A stretch of DNA of 64,000 nt, from contig NZ_CP050313.1 in assembly GCF_011765625.1 (NCBI RefSeq), positions 2,662,501 through 2,726,500 of the forward strand, in the 5' to 3' direction. Positions within the stretch are counted from its first letter, which is position 1, and each line of letters begins with the position of its first letter. A program made the position numbers and the translations under genes. The notes under the pieces are model-generated. The model did no database searches. It saw nothing but the letters and a program-made list of their open reading frames with translations, and was not told where the DNA came from. This DNA comes from Shewanella aestuarii (GTDB taxonomy: Bacteria; Pseudomonadota; Gammaproteobacteria; Enterobacterales; Shewanellaceae). Positions 1 to 13,000 of the stretch are shown piece after piece.

Positions 1-1
1 T

Positions 2-3000
2 AATTTGATAAATATTTCTCCTGATCTTACTTTCACTCAATTTAATAAATTTACTCAAAGTTTATTAACCTTAAGTCCAGATTTACATCTGGTCAGTTGG
101 AATCCTTACGTTTCAAACTCCGAAAGAAATCACTTCGAATCAGAAATGGCTAAAATATTTGGCCAGTATGAAATCAAAGAACTGGGCCATCAGGATAGAT
201 TCATTCGTGCACAAAAACGTGATTACTACGTTCCTGTTGCATATATTTCTTCGTTTAACGATAACAACGATGTATTGGGTTTCGACATTGCATCAAATAC
301 TCTCCAGTTTGATGCTATAAAAAAGGTGCTTGAAACTGGAGAAATGTCAATCACGTCGCCCATACTTCAAAAGGATGGAGGGGGTTCCAGTATTTCAACA
401 ATATTCATATCCCCTATAAAAAAAACAACTGATAATAATCAAAATAATGACATATCCGGCTTTGCGGTAGCGATGCTGCAGATCGATAAAATGATGAATC
501 ATTTAAATGATCATATTGAAATGCAAGACATTGGATTTGAACTTCAGGACAAAGAGGGTAACACTACTGGCACACCGCTATATCGTAAGAATATTTCTAA
601 TCCTTATCATAATAATAAATTCCTATGGAAGACTGATATTGATTTAGGTAATAGAACTTGGCAATTAGCCATTTTCCCCGATGTCGAGTATATCGAGTCC
701 TATATCCCTTTATTTGCCTGGCAAATATTGTTAATAGGGTTAATTATAACTAGCTTGTTGCAGATACTATTACTTGGTATTACTGGACAACACTATCTCG
801 CTAAGACTGCTCTAGAACAAAGTGAATCTGACTTGCAGTCAATATTAGATAACTCCCCTTTTTTGATATGGCAAAAGGACCAGAAAGGACGCTATCTCAA
901 CATCAATAAAAAATACGCAGATACACTAGCATCACAGGGAATAAATAAGGTCATAAATAAAACAGACTTTGATATTTGGCCAAGAGAAATCGCTGAAGGC
1001 TATTTTAGCGATGATCAAGAAGTCTTATTGTATAAAACAACAAAATATATTCCAGAAGAGCCAATACTCGATGGAAATCAATTGCGATTTACAGAAACGT
1101 ACAAAAGCCCACTATTTGATCATTACGGAAATCTCAGAGGAACAATTGGATTCTCCCATGACATTACTGAACGTAAAAAAATCTATCAACAACTAGTAGA
1201 AAGTGAAGCACGCTTTAGCGAGTTATTCAAATATACGCCAATTGCATATCTTTGCTTAAGTCCAGAAGGAATGTTTATTGATGTTAATCAACAGCTTTGT
1301 GAAATGTTAGGTTATTCACAAGAAGAATTGCTACATCAGAACTTTTCAGATGTGTGGTTTGATGAAACTAGAACTGAATATGAAAGTATATTTAAGGCAT
1401 TTAACGATGTTGGTCAGATAAACACCGAACTCACGCTAAAAAAGAAAGATAATAAACTCATTATCGTATTGTTAAGTGGCAGAATCCAAAAAGACACAGA
1501 AGACAATTTAGTAAAAGCGCATTGTGTTCTTGCTGATATCACCGAGCGAGAAAAAATGGCGCAAGAAATGCGCATATCCGCAATTGCCTTTCAGTCTCAA
1601 AATGGCATGTTTGTAACCGATGCCAGCGGTAACATTCTGCGAGTAAACGATGCATTTACGCTTATCACTGGCTACACCAGCGATGAGGTTATCGGGGAAA
1701 ACCCGCGTATTTTAAGTTCAGGAATACATGATGCTAACTTCTATGATTCGATTTGGAAGTCAGTAAATAAAACCGGTTCTTGGCAAGGTGAAATATGGAA
1801 CAAGCGCAAGAATGGTGAACTATATCCAGAGCAGCTAACAATCACAGCAGTAATGAATGCTAATGAAACAATTACGCATTATGTAGCTAACTTAACTGAT
1901 ATCACCAATAAAAAGGCAGCTGAAGCTGAAATACACTCCTTGGCATTTTATGATCCCCTAACCAAATTACCCAACAGAAGTTTATTCATGGAACGTCTAA
2001 CTCATGCAATTGATTTAATTGCAAGAACACAAAATAAAGGGGCGTTATTCTTCCTTGATATCGACCACTTTAAAACTCTGAATGATACTCTTGGGCATCA
2101 ATTTGGTGACCAATTATTACAACAAGTCGCTTTAAGAATTAAAGAGAATTTGCGAGAACATGACACTGTTTCTCGATTCGGTGGTGATGAGTTTGTTGTT
2201 TTGTTAGAAAACTTGAGTAAAGATAAAAATGAGGCCCTTGAAGATTCAAAAAATATAGCAAACAAAATTTTATCAGCTCTGAATAAGCCTTATCAATTAG
2301 GAAAAAACAAATATCAATGCGGTACGAGTATAGGTATGACCATCATTGATGATGAGACCGCACCAGATATATTACTGAGTCATGGCGATATCGCGATGTA
2401 TCAAGCTAAAAATAATGGACGAAATTCAATATGTATTTTTGATCCCCAAATGCAATATGAACTCAATGAGTACTCGAAATTAGAACAAGAACTGCTCAGA
2501 GCCTTTGAAAAAAAACAGTTCCAATTGTATTACCAAATGCAAGTTGATCATTCAAAAAAACCATATGCTGCAGAAGCTCTGATCCGTTGGATTCACCCAA
2601 CACAAGGCCTGATTTCGCCAAATAAATTTATACCTGTCGCAGAAAAATCAGGACTTATAATTCCAATTGGGGATTGGGTTATTCATTCAGCTTGTTCTCA
2701 ATTAAAGTTATGGCAACAACAAGAAAAGCTAAAGGATTTTGTTTTATCTATCAACGTCAGTGCCAAACAGCTACATCAAGCTAATTTTGCTGAAAAGGTT
2801 GAATCATTAATTCGGATGTTTGATATTAACCCTGAGTTACTGAAGTTTGAACTAACAGAAAGTATGTTGCTGGATAATCTAGCAAGCACAATTAACATCA
2901 TTAACGCTATAAAAAAACTAGGAGTGAAGTTCTCCTTGGATGATTTTGGAACTGGCTATTCCTCATTACAATACCTCAAAATTCTACCACTCGATCAACT

Positions 3001-3292
3001 CAAAATAGATCAATCATTTGTAAGAGATATTGTTGAAGATGAAAATGACAGAACAATTGTGCGAACAATCATCGCGATGGCTAATAACTTTAACATAGGC
3101 ATTATTGCTGAAGGTGTCGAAACGAATGAACAACTAGAGATATTGAAAACAGAAGGTTGTAATAAGTTTCAAGGATACTTGTTTGGCAAGCCTGTTCCTA
3201 TTGAACAGTTTGAAAATGCTATTTTGGCATCCTCTTCTCCCAAAGATAAAGAATCCATACTGCGCGACGCGGATGTCACATTGCGGCATTAA
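2..3292 (+). CDS. CHASE-PAS-GGDEF-EAL cyclic-di-GMP signalling protein (5' partial)
   Basis: Membrane-bound dual-domain protein for cyclic-di-GMP turnover. Counting from the codon at position 5: a CHASE-like sensor (about 10-225), one membrane helix (about 235-262), three PAS modules (about 275-390, 400-520, 525-640), GGDEF (about 645-810) and EAL (about 835-1075). The GGDEF motif is intact at 726-730, with an RxxD inhibition-site motif (REHD) five residues before it. The EAL motif is intact at 857-859, and ELTES, DDFGTGYS and QGYLFGKP are all present, so both cyclase and phosphodiesterase activity are possible. The frame is open to the left edge and the usual N-terminal membrane helix before CHASE is missing, so the start lies outside the window. 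The gene stands alone and converges on the giant gene downstream. The ligand cannot be told. Confidence 0.9.
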   Translation, partial: NLINISPDLTFTQFNKFTQSLLTLSPDLHLVSWNPYVSNSERNHFESEMAKIFGQYEIKELGHQDRFIRAQKRDYYVPVAYISSFNDNNDVLGFDIASNTLQFDAIKKVLETGEMSITSPILQKDGGGSSISTIFISPIKKTTDNNQNNDISGFAVAMLQIDKMMNHLNDHIEMQDIGFELQDKEGNTTGTPLYRKNISNPYHNNKFLWKTDIDLGNRTWQLAIFPDVEYIESYIPLFAWQILLIGLIITSLLQILLLGITGQHYLAKTALEQSESDLQSILDNSPFLIWQKDQKGRYLNINKKYADTLASQGINKVINKTDFDIWPREIAEGYFSDDQEVLLYKTTKYIPEEPILDGNQLRFTETYKSPLFDHYGNLRGTIGFSHDITERKKIYQQLVESEARFSELFKYTPIAYLCLSPEGMFIDVNQQLCEMLGYSQEELLHQNFSDVWFDETRTEYESIFKAFNDVGQINTELTLKKKDNKLIIVLLSGRIQKDTEDNLVKAHCVLADITEREKMAQEMRISAIAFQSQNGMFVTDASGNILRVNDAFTLITGYTSDEVIGENPRILSSGIHDANFYDSIWKSVNKTGSWQGEIWNKRKNGELYPEQLTITAVMNANETITHYVANLTDITNKKAAEAEIHSLAFYDPLTKLPNRSLFMERLTHAIDLIARTQNKGALFFLDIDHFKTLNDTLGHQFGDQLLQQVALRIKENLREHDTVSRFGGDEFVVLLENLSKDKNEALEDSKNIANKILSALNKPYQLGKNKYQCGTSIGMTIIDDETAPDILLSHGDIAMYQAKNNGRNSICIFDPQMQYELNEYSKLEQELLRAFEKKQFQLYYQMQVDHSKKPYAAEALIRWIHPTQGLISPNKFIPVAEKSGLIIPIGDWVIHSACSQLKLWQQQEKLKDFVLSINVSAKQLHQANFAEKVESLIRMFDINPELLKFELTESMLLDNLASTINIINAIKKLGVKFSLDDFGTGYSSLQYLKILPLDQLKIDQSFVRDIVEDENDRTIVRTIIAMANNFNIGIIAEGVETNEQLEILKTEGCNKFQGYLFGKPVPIEQFENAILASSSPKDKESILRDADVTLRH

Positions 3293-3320
3293 CGTTGTAG
3301 TGCATTGATATTCAAGAGTA

Positions 3321-3347
3321 ATCCTCAGTTAGCTCCTGCCTGAGGAT
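3321..3347. terminator. Hairpin between convergent genes
   Basis: Perfect 8-bp arms (ATCCTCAG and CTGAGGAT) with an 11-base loop lie in the short gap between the convergent GGDEF-EAL and giant-protein genes. There is no long T-run, so it is at best a weak bidirectional terminator. The assignment rests on position and stem only. Confidence 0.45.
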
Positions 3348-3355
3348 GTCAAAAA

Positions 3356-4012
3356 TCAAAACTGATAAAGAAAATGAAATTGGTAGCTTAGGATATCGTT
3401 AGGTGCTATTGCGTAATAATTAAACTCTAGCCCCATCGACCAATTTTCAAAAATTTTATAATCTAAGCGCAAACCTGCGTACCAATCAATACCATCAAGC
3501 TCAGTAGTTAAGCTTTCGTCTTGCAAGTCACTATATAACTCTGACTCCCAAAAAATCACACCCAAAGGTAAAGAAAACCGCCAGTTCTGAGATTCTGTTA
3601 AAGTTAATCTGGCACCGATTGAAGCTCCGTCAGGTAACACTGGAGACACTGTTTTCATGGACTCATGAAACTTACCCGAATCTATGGTTTCTCCAATTAT
3701 TGTTGCCTCTCCTTCGCCAAGATCTAAATATCCTATTTCAAATGTGAACAATGAATTAACTCGATATCCAACATGAATACCAAAACCGATGTCTGAGTTA
3801 TCAAAGCTATTGATATATCCTTGTGTTACCCGCTGCTGAAGATCCATTTTAGATATATCTGCTTTGTTAAAACTGATATTAACATCTAAGTACCAAGGAG
3901 AAGCGACTTCCTTTGCTTGTGAGGAGTTAAGCCCGAGAAGTAGAACGAGAAAACACGAACAAATAGTAAACCAAGTTCTGCGTAGTAGAGCAAATTCAAA
4001 ATTAACCAACAT
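3356..4012 (-). other. C-terminal outer-membrane beta-barrel segment with its own signal-like sequence
   Basis: From the ATG at 4012 the frame of the giant gene codes 218 residues. They open with a basic stretch (LLRRTW), a hydrophobic core and a plausible cleavage site (LNSSQA/KE). Alternating amphipathic strands follow, ending in aromatic FHFLYQF, typical of OmpA/OmpW-type barrels. It could be translated separately, but no good ribosome binding site precedes the ATG. It directly follows the GlyGly-CTERM-like tail with no stop between them. It may once have been a separate downstream gene. Confidence 0.6.
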
Positions 4013-7000
4013 ACTTAATTTGTGACGTACTAATAGGATAGGGATTAATAAACATATCCATAACCAATGTACACTTCCACCACCAGAACCGTTGTCCAAG
4101 ACAAGAGTTTTAAATGCCTTCACATTAATCGTGACATTCGCAGTAGCTTCCCCGCCCTCACCATCAGTAATGGTATAATTCACAATGTCTACCCCTTCAA
4201 AACCAGATTTAGGGGAATAATGTAGTAAATTATTTTGAATCATTACGTCCCCCTGTTCAGCACTCGCCTCAATCAAAGTCAATTCTTGGTGATCTGGATC
4301 TGTATCATTACTCAGCACATCAAGTATTAAAACAGTCTTATCATCTGTGCTTGCAATATCATCTATAGCAAAAGGAGCACGGTTTCCGACGACAGTTACA
4401 ACAAGTTCAGTAAAGGAGCTACCACCATTACTATCACTGATGGTATAAAACAATTCATCTACACCAATAAAATCATCTGCAGGAATATAAGTAATGACCT
4501 GATTATCTTGCACAATAACGCTACCAAACTGACTAATCACTTGCTTAATTGATAGAGGGTCATCATCAGCATCTATGTCATTAGCTAATACATCAATGTC
4601 TGTGTACTGATTCATCGGCACAATTACCGCATCAGCAATCGCTATGGGGGCATGATTGTTATTAAGCATCACAGCAACACCGCCTAAATCAACAATAGTC
4701 CCATTAAGCAAGCCGTCAGCATCATTTGGACCACCATCCTCTATTGTTAGTTGTACACACCAGTGACCTTCAGTTAATCCCGGTTGCCATTCTGCAGATA
4801 ATGGTGGTGGACAATTGCCAAGAGATCCCAAACTAGAACTCAATAAGTTGTTGCTATTTTCAATAAAAGTAGCCCATATTCCTTGATTGAATTTACGATA
4901 TACAGCATTGGTTGGTAAGGGCAATTGCTGAGGAAGAACGACAGAAACGGATTCGCCCTTACTCGGCAAGCTGGTTATATTGAAATCAAAGAGTCCTTTT
5001 AAAAATATCACTTCTTCATCATGTGGGACGGCATCTAAAGAAATTTCAATTCCGTCATTCCCCTCTCTTATCGCAGTATTCCCTAACCCTAAACAAGTAC
5101 CTGGTTCACTTTCAGCTAAAATGGCTGTCATACCATTTATAGGAGGATTAAGTTGTATGACATTACAGGTATTAGCAATTTCAAGATAATCGGGAATACC
5201 ATTACCACCGTTATCGGCAAAACCTTCTTCAATATCTGGAATTAAATCGCCATCAGAGTCATTGTCAGTAAGTGAAGAAAACTCATCTTTTAACAATAGT
5301 GTCATCTGTACAGATGTGGATAATTGTGGTTCACCATCATCGGTTACAATGAGGTTAATTATATAACTTCCTTCATCAAAAAGATGTGGTTCAAAATAAT
5401 TACCTTGCTCGTCCGTTTCCATAACTAGAGGTTTTAGCAACCACTCTTCATCAAGATTATCTTGAGCATTTAAATCATAGATTTGTGCGTCTATATACAC
5501 TTTACCATCTTGCTTACTGATTTGACTTCTCGCCTCACCAGCTTGGGTCACTAAAATCTTGGCATTGGGCGCTATATTGGTATCAGTAATCTTAAATCTT
5601 GCAACATTATTCGCAGCGAGGTTTAGGGTTGGAGCTAAACTAACGATCAACTCCTCATCTGATTCAGCTGCCCCTTCATCAATAATATTGAAAACTAGGC
5701 TAGCAGTAAGCCCTGTATCAATAATAAATTCCCCTTCAACCAAATCATGATCATTAGCATCAGCAGAGCCCCCAAGAGTAAATGGAATACTCAACGGATA
5801 TTGAGGAGCTTCACCATTTAAAAGAACAGATATTTCAGCCTCATTGCCTTCGGCTAAAATGCCGTCACGGCTTATAACTGACACTAAAGGGTTAACAGTT
5901 ACCTTTTGTGCCTTAATTGAAGTAAGTCCCTGGCTATCTGTTGCTTTCCAATAAGCAAAATGCTGACCCGGAGAAAACAATTGATCCGGGTTAATAAGTG
6001 AAACTGAAAGTTGATTTCCGTCTTTGTCGACAGCCGTTGCAACACCAAGATTTAACTTTGTTTTAAGTCCTGTTGCATTTGCTATCACTTCTGGTGGAAC
6101 CGTTATAACTGGAGCATCACTGGAGCTTACACCAGTAATTAATAATTGCACTCTGGCATGACTTCTACTTTTATGGCCGTCTGAGATCGAATATCTCATA
6201 GCAACGGGGCCCACAAATCCCTTAGGAGCCAGATACTTTATCAGTGAACCTTCTATTTGAACTACCCCAAGCTCGGTAGCAACCCCCTCAATCTGCAAAG
6301 GATCACCATCGACATCAAGATCATTATCTAGTACTGCAAAATTATAACCACTTTCAGATACCTCCATAATGTATTCATCATCTATCGCTTCTGGGGCATC
6401 ATTAATTGCTGTAACTCGAATACTAATCACTCCAACATTAGAGCTAAACTCTGCATCCTTGGCAATAAACCTGACACTATCACTACCATTAAAGTTGGCA
6501 TCTGGCGTATATAACCACATTGAACCATGTTGTTCTAATATTCCATATACAGGTTTTTCCACTATTTCAAAAGTAACTTCATCGCCATCTTCATCTAAAG
6601 CAGTAAAGCTAATTAGCGCAGAAGAATCTTCTTCTAAAGTGATAACGGCATCACTAGCTAAAGGAGCCGAATTTACTGCAACAACAGTGAGCGTGAATGT
6701 TTGAGTGTCATATAAGCCAGCTTCATCAGTAACCCTTAACTCAATATAATGCTCTCCAACATTTTCGCGTTTAGGTACACCAGTTAACTCTCCAGTCACT
6801 GAATTAAAGATTAACCAATTGGGATGCTTTTCAGCACTGTATGTGAGTGTATCCCCAATATTATCTTTAGCCTTTAATGTATAGAAGTAACTCGCATTCT
6901 GCTCAGTATTTAATATAGGGGTAGAAATTATTACAGGTGCACCATTTGGCGTCACATCATTTGATGCACTTGAGCTATCACTTTCCCCTGCGGCATTGGT

Positions 7001-10000
7001 GGCGGTGACACTGAAGGTATAGGTCGTGCCGTTGGTTAATCCGGTCACGGTCAATGGCGAACCTGTGCCGGTGGCAGTCAAGCCGCCGGGATTGGAGGTC
7101 ACCGTATAACTGCTGATGGACGCCCCGCCATTATTGCTCGGGGCGCTGAATGTCACTGTCGCTTCACCATCACCTGCCGTTGCCGTGCCGATGGTGGGGG
7201 CTGATGCTGCGACGCCATTAACGGCAAAGCTTTGGGTCACCTCGGGGGCAGCGGCATAAGCAGCATTACCCGCTTGATTGGCATTAATGGTACACGTGCC
7301 GGTTGCGACAAAGGTTAACGCGCCACCACTGGTGATGGTACAGACGCTGGGGGTTGATGACGTAAATACCGGGGTTAACCCTGAGCTAGCAGTGGCAGAT
7401 AATGTCGGTGATGTTCCAAAATCTTGCGAGCCAGGATGATTAAAGCTAATGGTTTGACTGCCCTGTGGCGTCACTTCATTGGATGCGCTTGAGCTACTGC
7501 TTGTCCCTGCGGCATTGGTGGCGGTGACACTGAAGGTATAGGTCGTGCCGTTGGTTAATCCGGTCACGGTCAATGGCGAACCTGTGCCGGTGGCAGTCAA
7601 GCCGCCGGGATTGGAGGTCACCGTATAACTGCTGATGGACGCCCCGCCATTATTGCTCGGGGCGCTGAATGTCACTGTCGCTTCACCATCACCTGCCGTT
7701 GCCGTGCCGATGGTGGGGGCTGATGCTGCGACGCCATTAACGGCAAAGCTTTGGGTCACCTCGGGGGCAGCGGCATAAGCAGCATTACCCGCTTGATTGG
7801 CATTAATGGTACACGTGCCGGTTGCGACAAAGGTTAACGCGCCACCACTGGTGATGGTACAGACGCTGGGGGTTGATGACGTAAATACCGGGATTAACCC
7901 TGAGCTAGCAGTGGCAGATAATGTCGGTGATGTTCCAAAATCTTGCGAGCCAGGATGATTAAAGCTAATGGTTTGACTGCCCTGTGGCGTCACTTCATTG
8001 GATGCGCTTGAGCTACTGCTTGTCCCTGCGGCATTGGTGGCGGTGACACTGAAGGTATAGGTCGTGCCGTTGGTTAATCCGGTCACGGTCAATGGCGAAC
8101 CTGTGCCGGTGGCAGTCAAGCCGCCGGGATTGGAGGTCACCGTATAACTGCTGATGGACGCCCCGCCATTATTGCTCGGGGCGCTGAATGTCACTGTCGC
8201 TTCACCATCACCTGCCGTTGCCGTGCCGATGGTGGGGGCTGATGCTGCGACGCCATTAACGGCAAAGCTTTGGGTCACCTCGGGGGCAGCGGCATAAGCC
8301 GTATTACCCGATTGATTGGCATTAATGGTACACGTGCCGGTTGCGACAAAGGTTAACGCGCCACCGCTGGTGATAGTACACACCCCAGTGGTCGTGGAGG
8401 TAAATACTGGGATTAACCCTGAGCTAGCAGTGGCAGATAATGTCGGTGATGTACCAAAATCTTGCGAGCCAGGATGATTAAAGCTAATGGTTTGACTGCC
8501 CTGTGGCGTCACTTCATTGGATGCGCTTGAGCTACTGCTTGTCCCTGCGGCATTGGTGGCGGTGACACTGAAGGTATAGGTCGTGCCGTTGGTTAATCCG
8601 GTCACGGTCAATGGCGAACCTGTGCCGGTGGCAGTCAAGCCGCCGGGATTGGAGGTCACCGTATAACTGCTGATGGACGCCCCGCCATTATTGCTCGGGG
8701 CGCTGAATGTCACTGTCGCTTCACCATCACCTGCCGTTGCCGTGCCGATGGTGGGGGCTGATGCTGCGACGCCATTAACGGCAAAGCTTTGGGTCACCTC
8801 GGGGGCAGCGGCATAAGCAGCATTACCCGATTGATTGGCATTAATGGTACACGTACCAGTTGCGACAAAGGTTACCGCGCCACCACTGGTGATGGTACAG
8901 ACGCTGGGGGTTGATGACGTAAATACCGGGATTAACCCTGAGCTAGCAGTGGCAGATAATGTCGGTGATGTTCCAAAATCTTGCGAGCCAGGATGATTAA
9001 AGCTAATGGTTTGACTGCCCTGTGGCGTCACTTCATTGGATGCGCTTGAGCTACTGCTTGTCCCTGCGGCATTGGTGGCGGTGACACTGAAGGTATAGGT
9101 CGTGCCGTTGGTTAATCCGGTCACGGTCAATGGCGAACCTGTGCCGGTGGCAGTCAAGCCGCCGGGATTGGAGGTCACCGTATAACTGCTGATGGACGCC
9201 CCGCCATTATTGCTCGGGGCGCTGAATGTCACTGTCGCTTCACCATCACCTGCCGTTGCCGTGCCGATGGTGGGGGCTGATGCTGCGACGCCATTAACGG
9301 CAAAGCTTTGGGTCACCTCGGGGGCAGCGGCATAAGCAGCATTACCCGCTTGATTGGCATTAATGGTACACGTGCCGGTTGCGACAAAGGTTAACGCGCC
9401 ACCACTGGTGATGGTACAGACGCTGGGGGTTGATGACGTAAATACCGGGATTAACCCTGAGCTAGCAGTGGCAGATAATGTCGGTGATGTTCCAAAATCT
9501 TGCGAGCCAGGATGATTAAAGCTAATGGTTTGACTGCCCTGTGGCGTCACTTCATTGGATGCGCTTGAGCTACTGCTTGTCCCTGCGGCATTGGTGGCGG
9601 TGACACTGAAGGTATAGGTCGTGCCGTTGGTTAATCCGGTCACGGTCAATGGCGAACCTGTGCCGGTGGCAGTCAAGCCGCCGGGATTGGAGGTCACCGT
9701 ATAACTGCTGATGGACGCCCCGCCATTATTGCTCGGGGCGCTGAATGTCACTGTCGCTTCACCATCACCTGCCGTTGCCGTGCCGATGGTGGGGGCTGAT
9801 GCTGCGACGCCATTAACGGCAAAGCTTTGGGTCACCTCGGGGGCAGCGGCATAAGCCGTATTACCCGATTGATTGGCATTAATGGTACACGTGCCGGTTG
9901 CGACAAAGGTTAACGCGCCACCGCTGGTGATAGTACACACCCCAGTGGTCGTGGAGGTAAATACTGGGATTAACCCTGAGCTAGCAGTGGCAGATAATGT

Positions 10001-13000
10001 CGGTGATGTACCAAAATCTTGCGAGCCAGGATGATTAAAGCTAATGGTTTGACTGCCCTGTGGCGTCACGCTGTTTGATGCACTTGAGCTATCACTTTCC
10101 CCTGCGGCATTGGTGGCGGTGACACTGAAGGTATAGGTCGTGCCGTTGGTTAATCCGGTCACGGTCAATGGCGAACCTGTGCCGGTGGCAGTCAAGCCGC
10201 CGGGATTGGAGGTCACCGTATAACTGCTGATGGACGCCCCGCCATTATTGCTCGGGGCGCTGAATGTCACTGTCGCTTCACCATCACCTGCCGTTGCCGT
10301 GCCGATGGTGGGGGCTGATGCTGCGACGCCATTAACGGCAAAGCTTTGGGTCACCTCGGGGGCAGCGGCATAAGCAGCATTACCCGATTGATTGGCATTA
10401 ATGGTACACGTACCAGTTGCGACAAAGGTTACCGCGCCACCACTGGTGATGGTACAGACGCTGGGGGTTGATGACGTAAATACCGGGATTAACCCTGAGC
10501 TAGCAGTGGCAGATAATGTCGGTGATGTTCCAAAATCTTGCGAGCCAGGATGATTAAAGCTAATGGTTTGACTGCCCTGTGGCGTCACTTCATTGGATGC
10601 GCTTGAGCTACTGCTTGTCCCTGCGGCATTGGTGGCGGTGACACTGAAGGTATAGGTCGTGCCGTTGGTTAATCCGGTCACGGTCAATGGCGAACCTGTG
10701 CCGGTGGCAGTCAAGCCGCCGGGATTGGAGGTCACCGTATAACTGCTGATGGACGCCCCGCCATTATTGCTCGGGGCGCTGAATGTCACTGTCGCTTCAC
10801 CATCACCTGCCGTTGCCGTGCCGATGGTGGGCGCATCTGGCTTCACCCCATTAACGGCAAAGCTTTGGGTCACCTCGGGGGCAGCGGCATAAGCAGCATT
10901 ACCCGATTGATTGGCATTAATGGTACACGTACCAGTTGCGACAAAGGTTACCGCGCCACCACTGGTGATGGTACAGACGCTGGGGGTTGATGACGTAAAT
11001 ACCGGGATTAACCCTGAGCTAGCAGTGGCAGATAATGTCGGTGATGTTCCAAAATCTTGCGAGCCAGGATGATTAAAGCTAATGGTTTGACTGCCCTGTG
11101 GCGTCACTTCATTGGATGCGCTTGAGCTACTGCTTGTCCCTGCGGCATTGGTGGCGGTGACACTGAAGGTATAGGTCGTGCCGTTGGTTAATCCGGTCAC
11201 GGTCAATGGCGAACCTGTGCCGGTGGCAGTCAAGCCGCCGGGATTGGAGGTCACCGTATAACTGCTGATGGACGCCCCGCCATTATTGCTCGGGGCGCTG
11301 AATGTCACTGTCGCTTCACCATCACCTGCCGTTGCCGTGCCGATGGTGGGGGCTGATGCTGCGACGCCATTAACGGCAAAGCTTTGGGTCACCTCGGGGG
11401 CAGCGGCATAAGCAGCATTACCCGCTTGATTGGCATTAATGGTACACGTGCCGGTTGCGACAAAGGTTAACGCGCCACCGCTGGTGATAGTACACACCCC
11501 AGTGGTCGTGGAGGTAAATACTGGGATTAACCCTGAGCTAGCAGTGGCAGATAATGTCGGTGATGTACCAAAATCTTGCGAGCCAGGATGATTAAAGCTA
11601 ATGGTTTGACTGCCCTGTGGCGTCACGCTGTTTGATGCACTTGAGCTATCACTTTCCCCTGCGGCATTGGTGGCGGTGACACTGAAGGTATAGGTCGTGC
11701 CGTTGGTTAATCCGGTCACGGTCAATGGCGAACCTGTGCCGGTGGCAGTCAAGCCGCCGGGATTGGAGGTCACCGTATAACTGCTGATGGACGCCCCGCC
11801 ATTATTGCTCGGGGCGCTGAATGTCACTGTCGCTTCACCATCACCTGCCGTTGCCGTGCCGATGGTGGGCGCATCTGGCTTCACCCCATTAACGGCAAAG
11901 CTTTGGGTCACCTCGGAGGCAGCGGCATAAGCAGCATTACCCGATTGATTGGCATTAATGGTACACGTGCCGGTTGCGACAAAGGTTACCGCGCCACCAC
12001 TGGTGATGGTACAGACGCTGGGGGTTGATGACGTAAATACCGGGATTAACCCTGAGCTAGCAGTGGCAGATAATGTCGGTGATGTTCCAAAATCTTGCGA
12101 GCCAGGATGATTAAAGCTAATGGTTTGACTGCCCTGTGGCGTCACTTCATTGGATGCGCTTGAGCTACTGCTTGTCCCTGCGGCATTGGTGGCGGTGACA
12201 CTGAAGCTATAGGTCGTGCCATTGGTTAATCCTGTCACGGTAATGGGCGAACTGGTGCCCGTCGCGGTTATGTCACCGAAACTAGCTGTCACGGTATAAC
12301 CTGTAATCGCTGAGCCGCCATTACTGGCAGAAGCAGTAAAAGTCACGCTTGCTTGTGCATCTCCAGCGGTTGCAATGCCTATGGTTGGGGCACTAGGAGC
12401 AACAATATTACTTACTGTAATAGGATTTCCAGTCACATCTTCAATCGATAAGCTTGGATCTGCGCCAAGGTTCCAATCTTCAGCAGCAGCGAAATTATAG
12501 GTTGTTGCGCCCACCGAACTCGTACCATTTTGATTGAGCCGACTAATTAAGGCGCTTTTATCTGTCGCATTTAGTGTGATTGAAAAGCTAGTACCAGATG
12601 TGATTTCAACGTCAGGGGACGTCAGCGTGTAACTACTCGAATCACCACTTATAGTGAATTTAGCCACATTGATGTCATTCATCCCCCCAGCGTATTTAAG
12701 CAAGCCTGTTCCCGAAACCACAAGCACTCCCGAAATTGCATCATACGTTGCACTCGATATCGCTGGTGATGGAACGTTCGATACAGTAAGAGTATTGGTT
12801 AAATCCTCAATATCCGCGCCTGTCACGTCAGAATTCCAATCATCCGCTGCAGCTAGGTTATAAGTCGTGCCGCTGGTTGAACTGCTACCATTTTTATTAA
12901 AAATAGTCTCGATAATGTCATAATCAGTGGCGTTAAGGGGTACTGAAAATGAAGTTTGGCTCAACACTTCGACATCAGGTGACGTAAGGGTATAAGTGAA

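Noticed and set aside
6944..12133. Regular repeats considered as a CRISPR-like array
   Set aside because: The period is 519 bp with no unique spacers, and the repeats are coding, in frame and translate to Ig-like and Fn3 domains.
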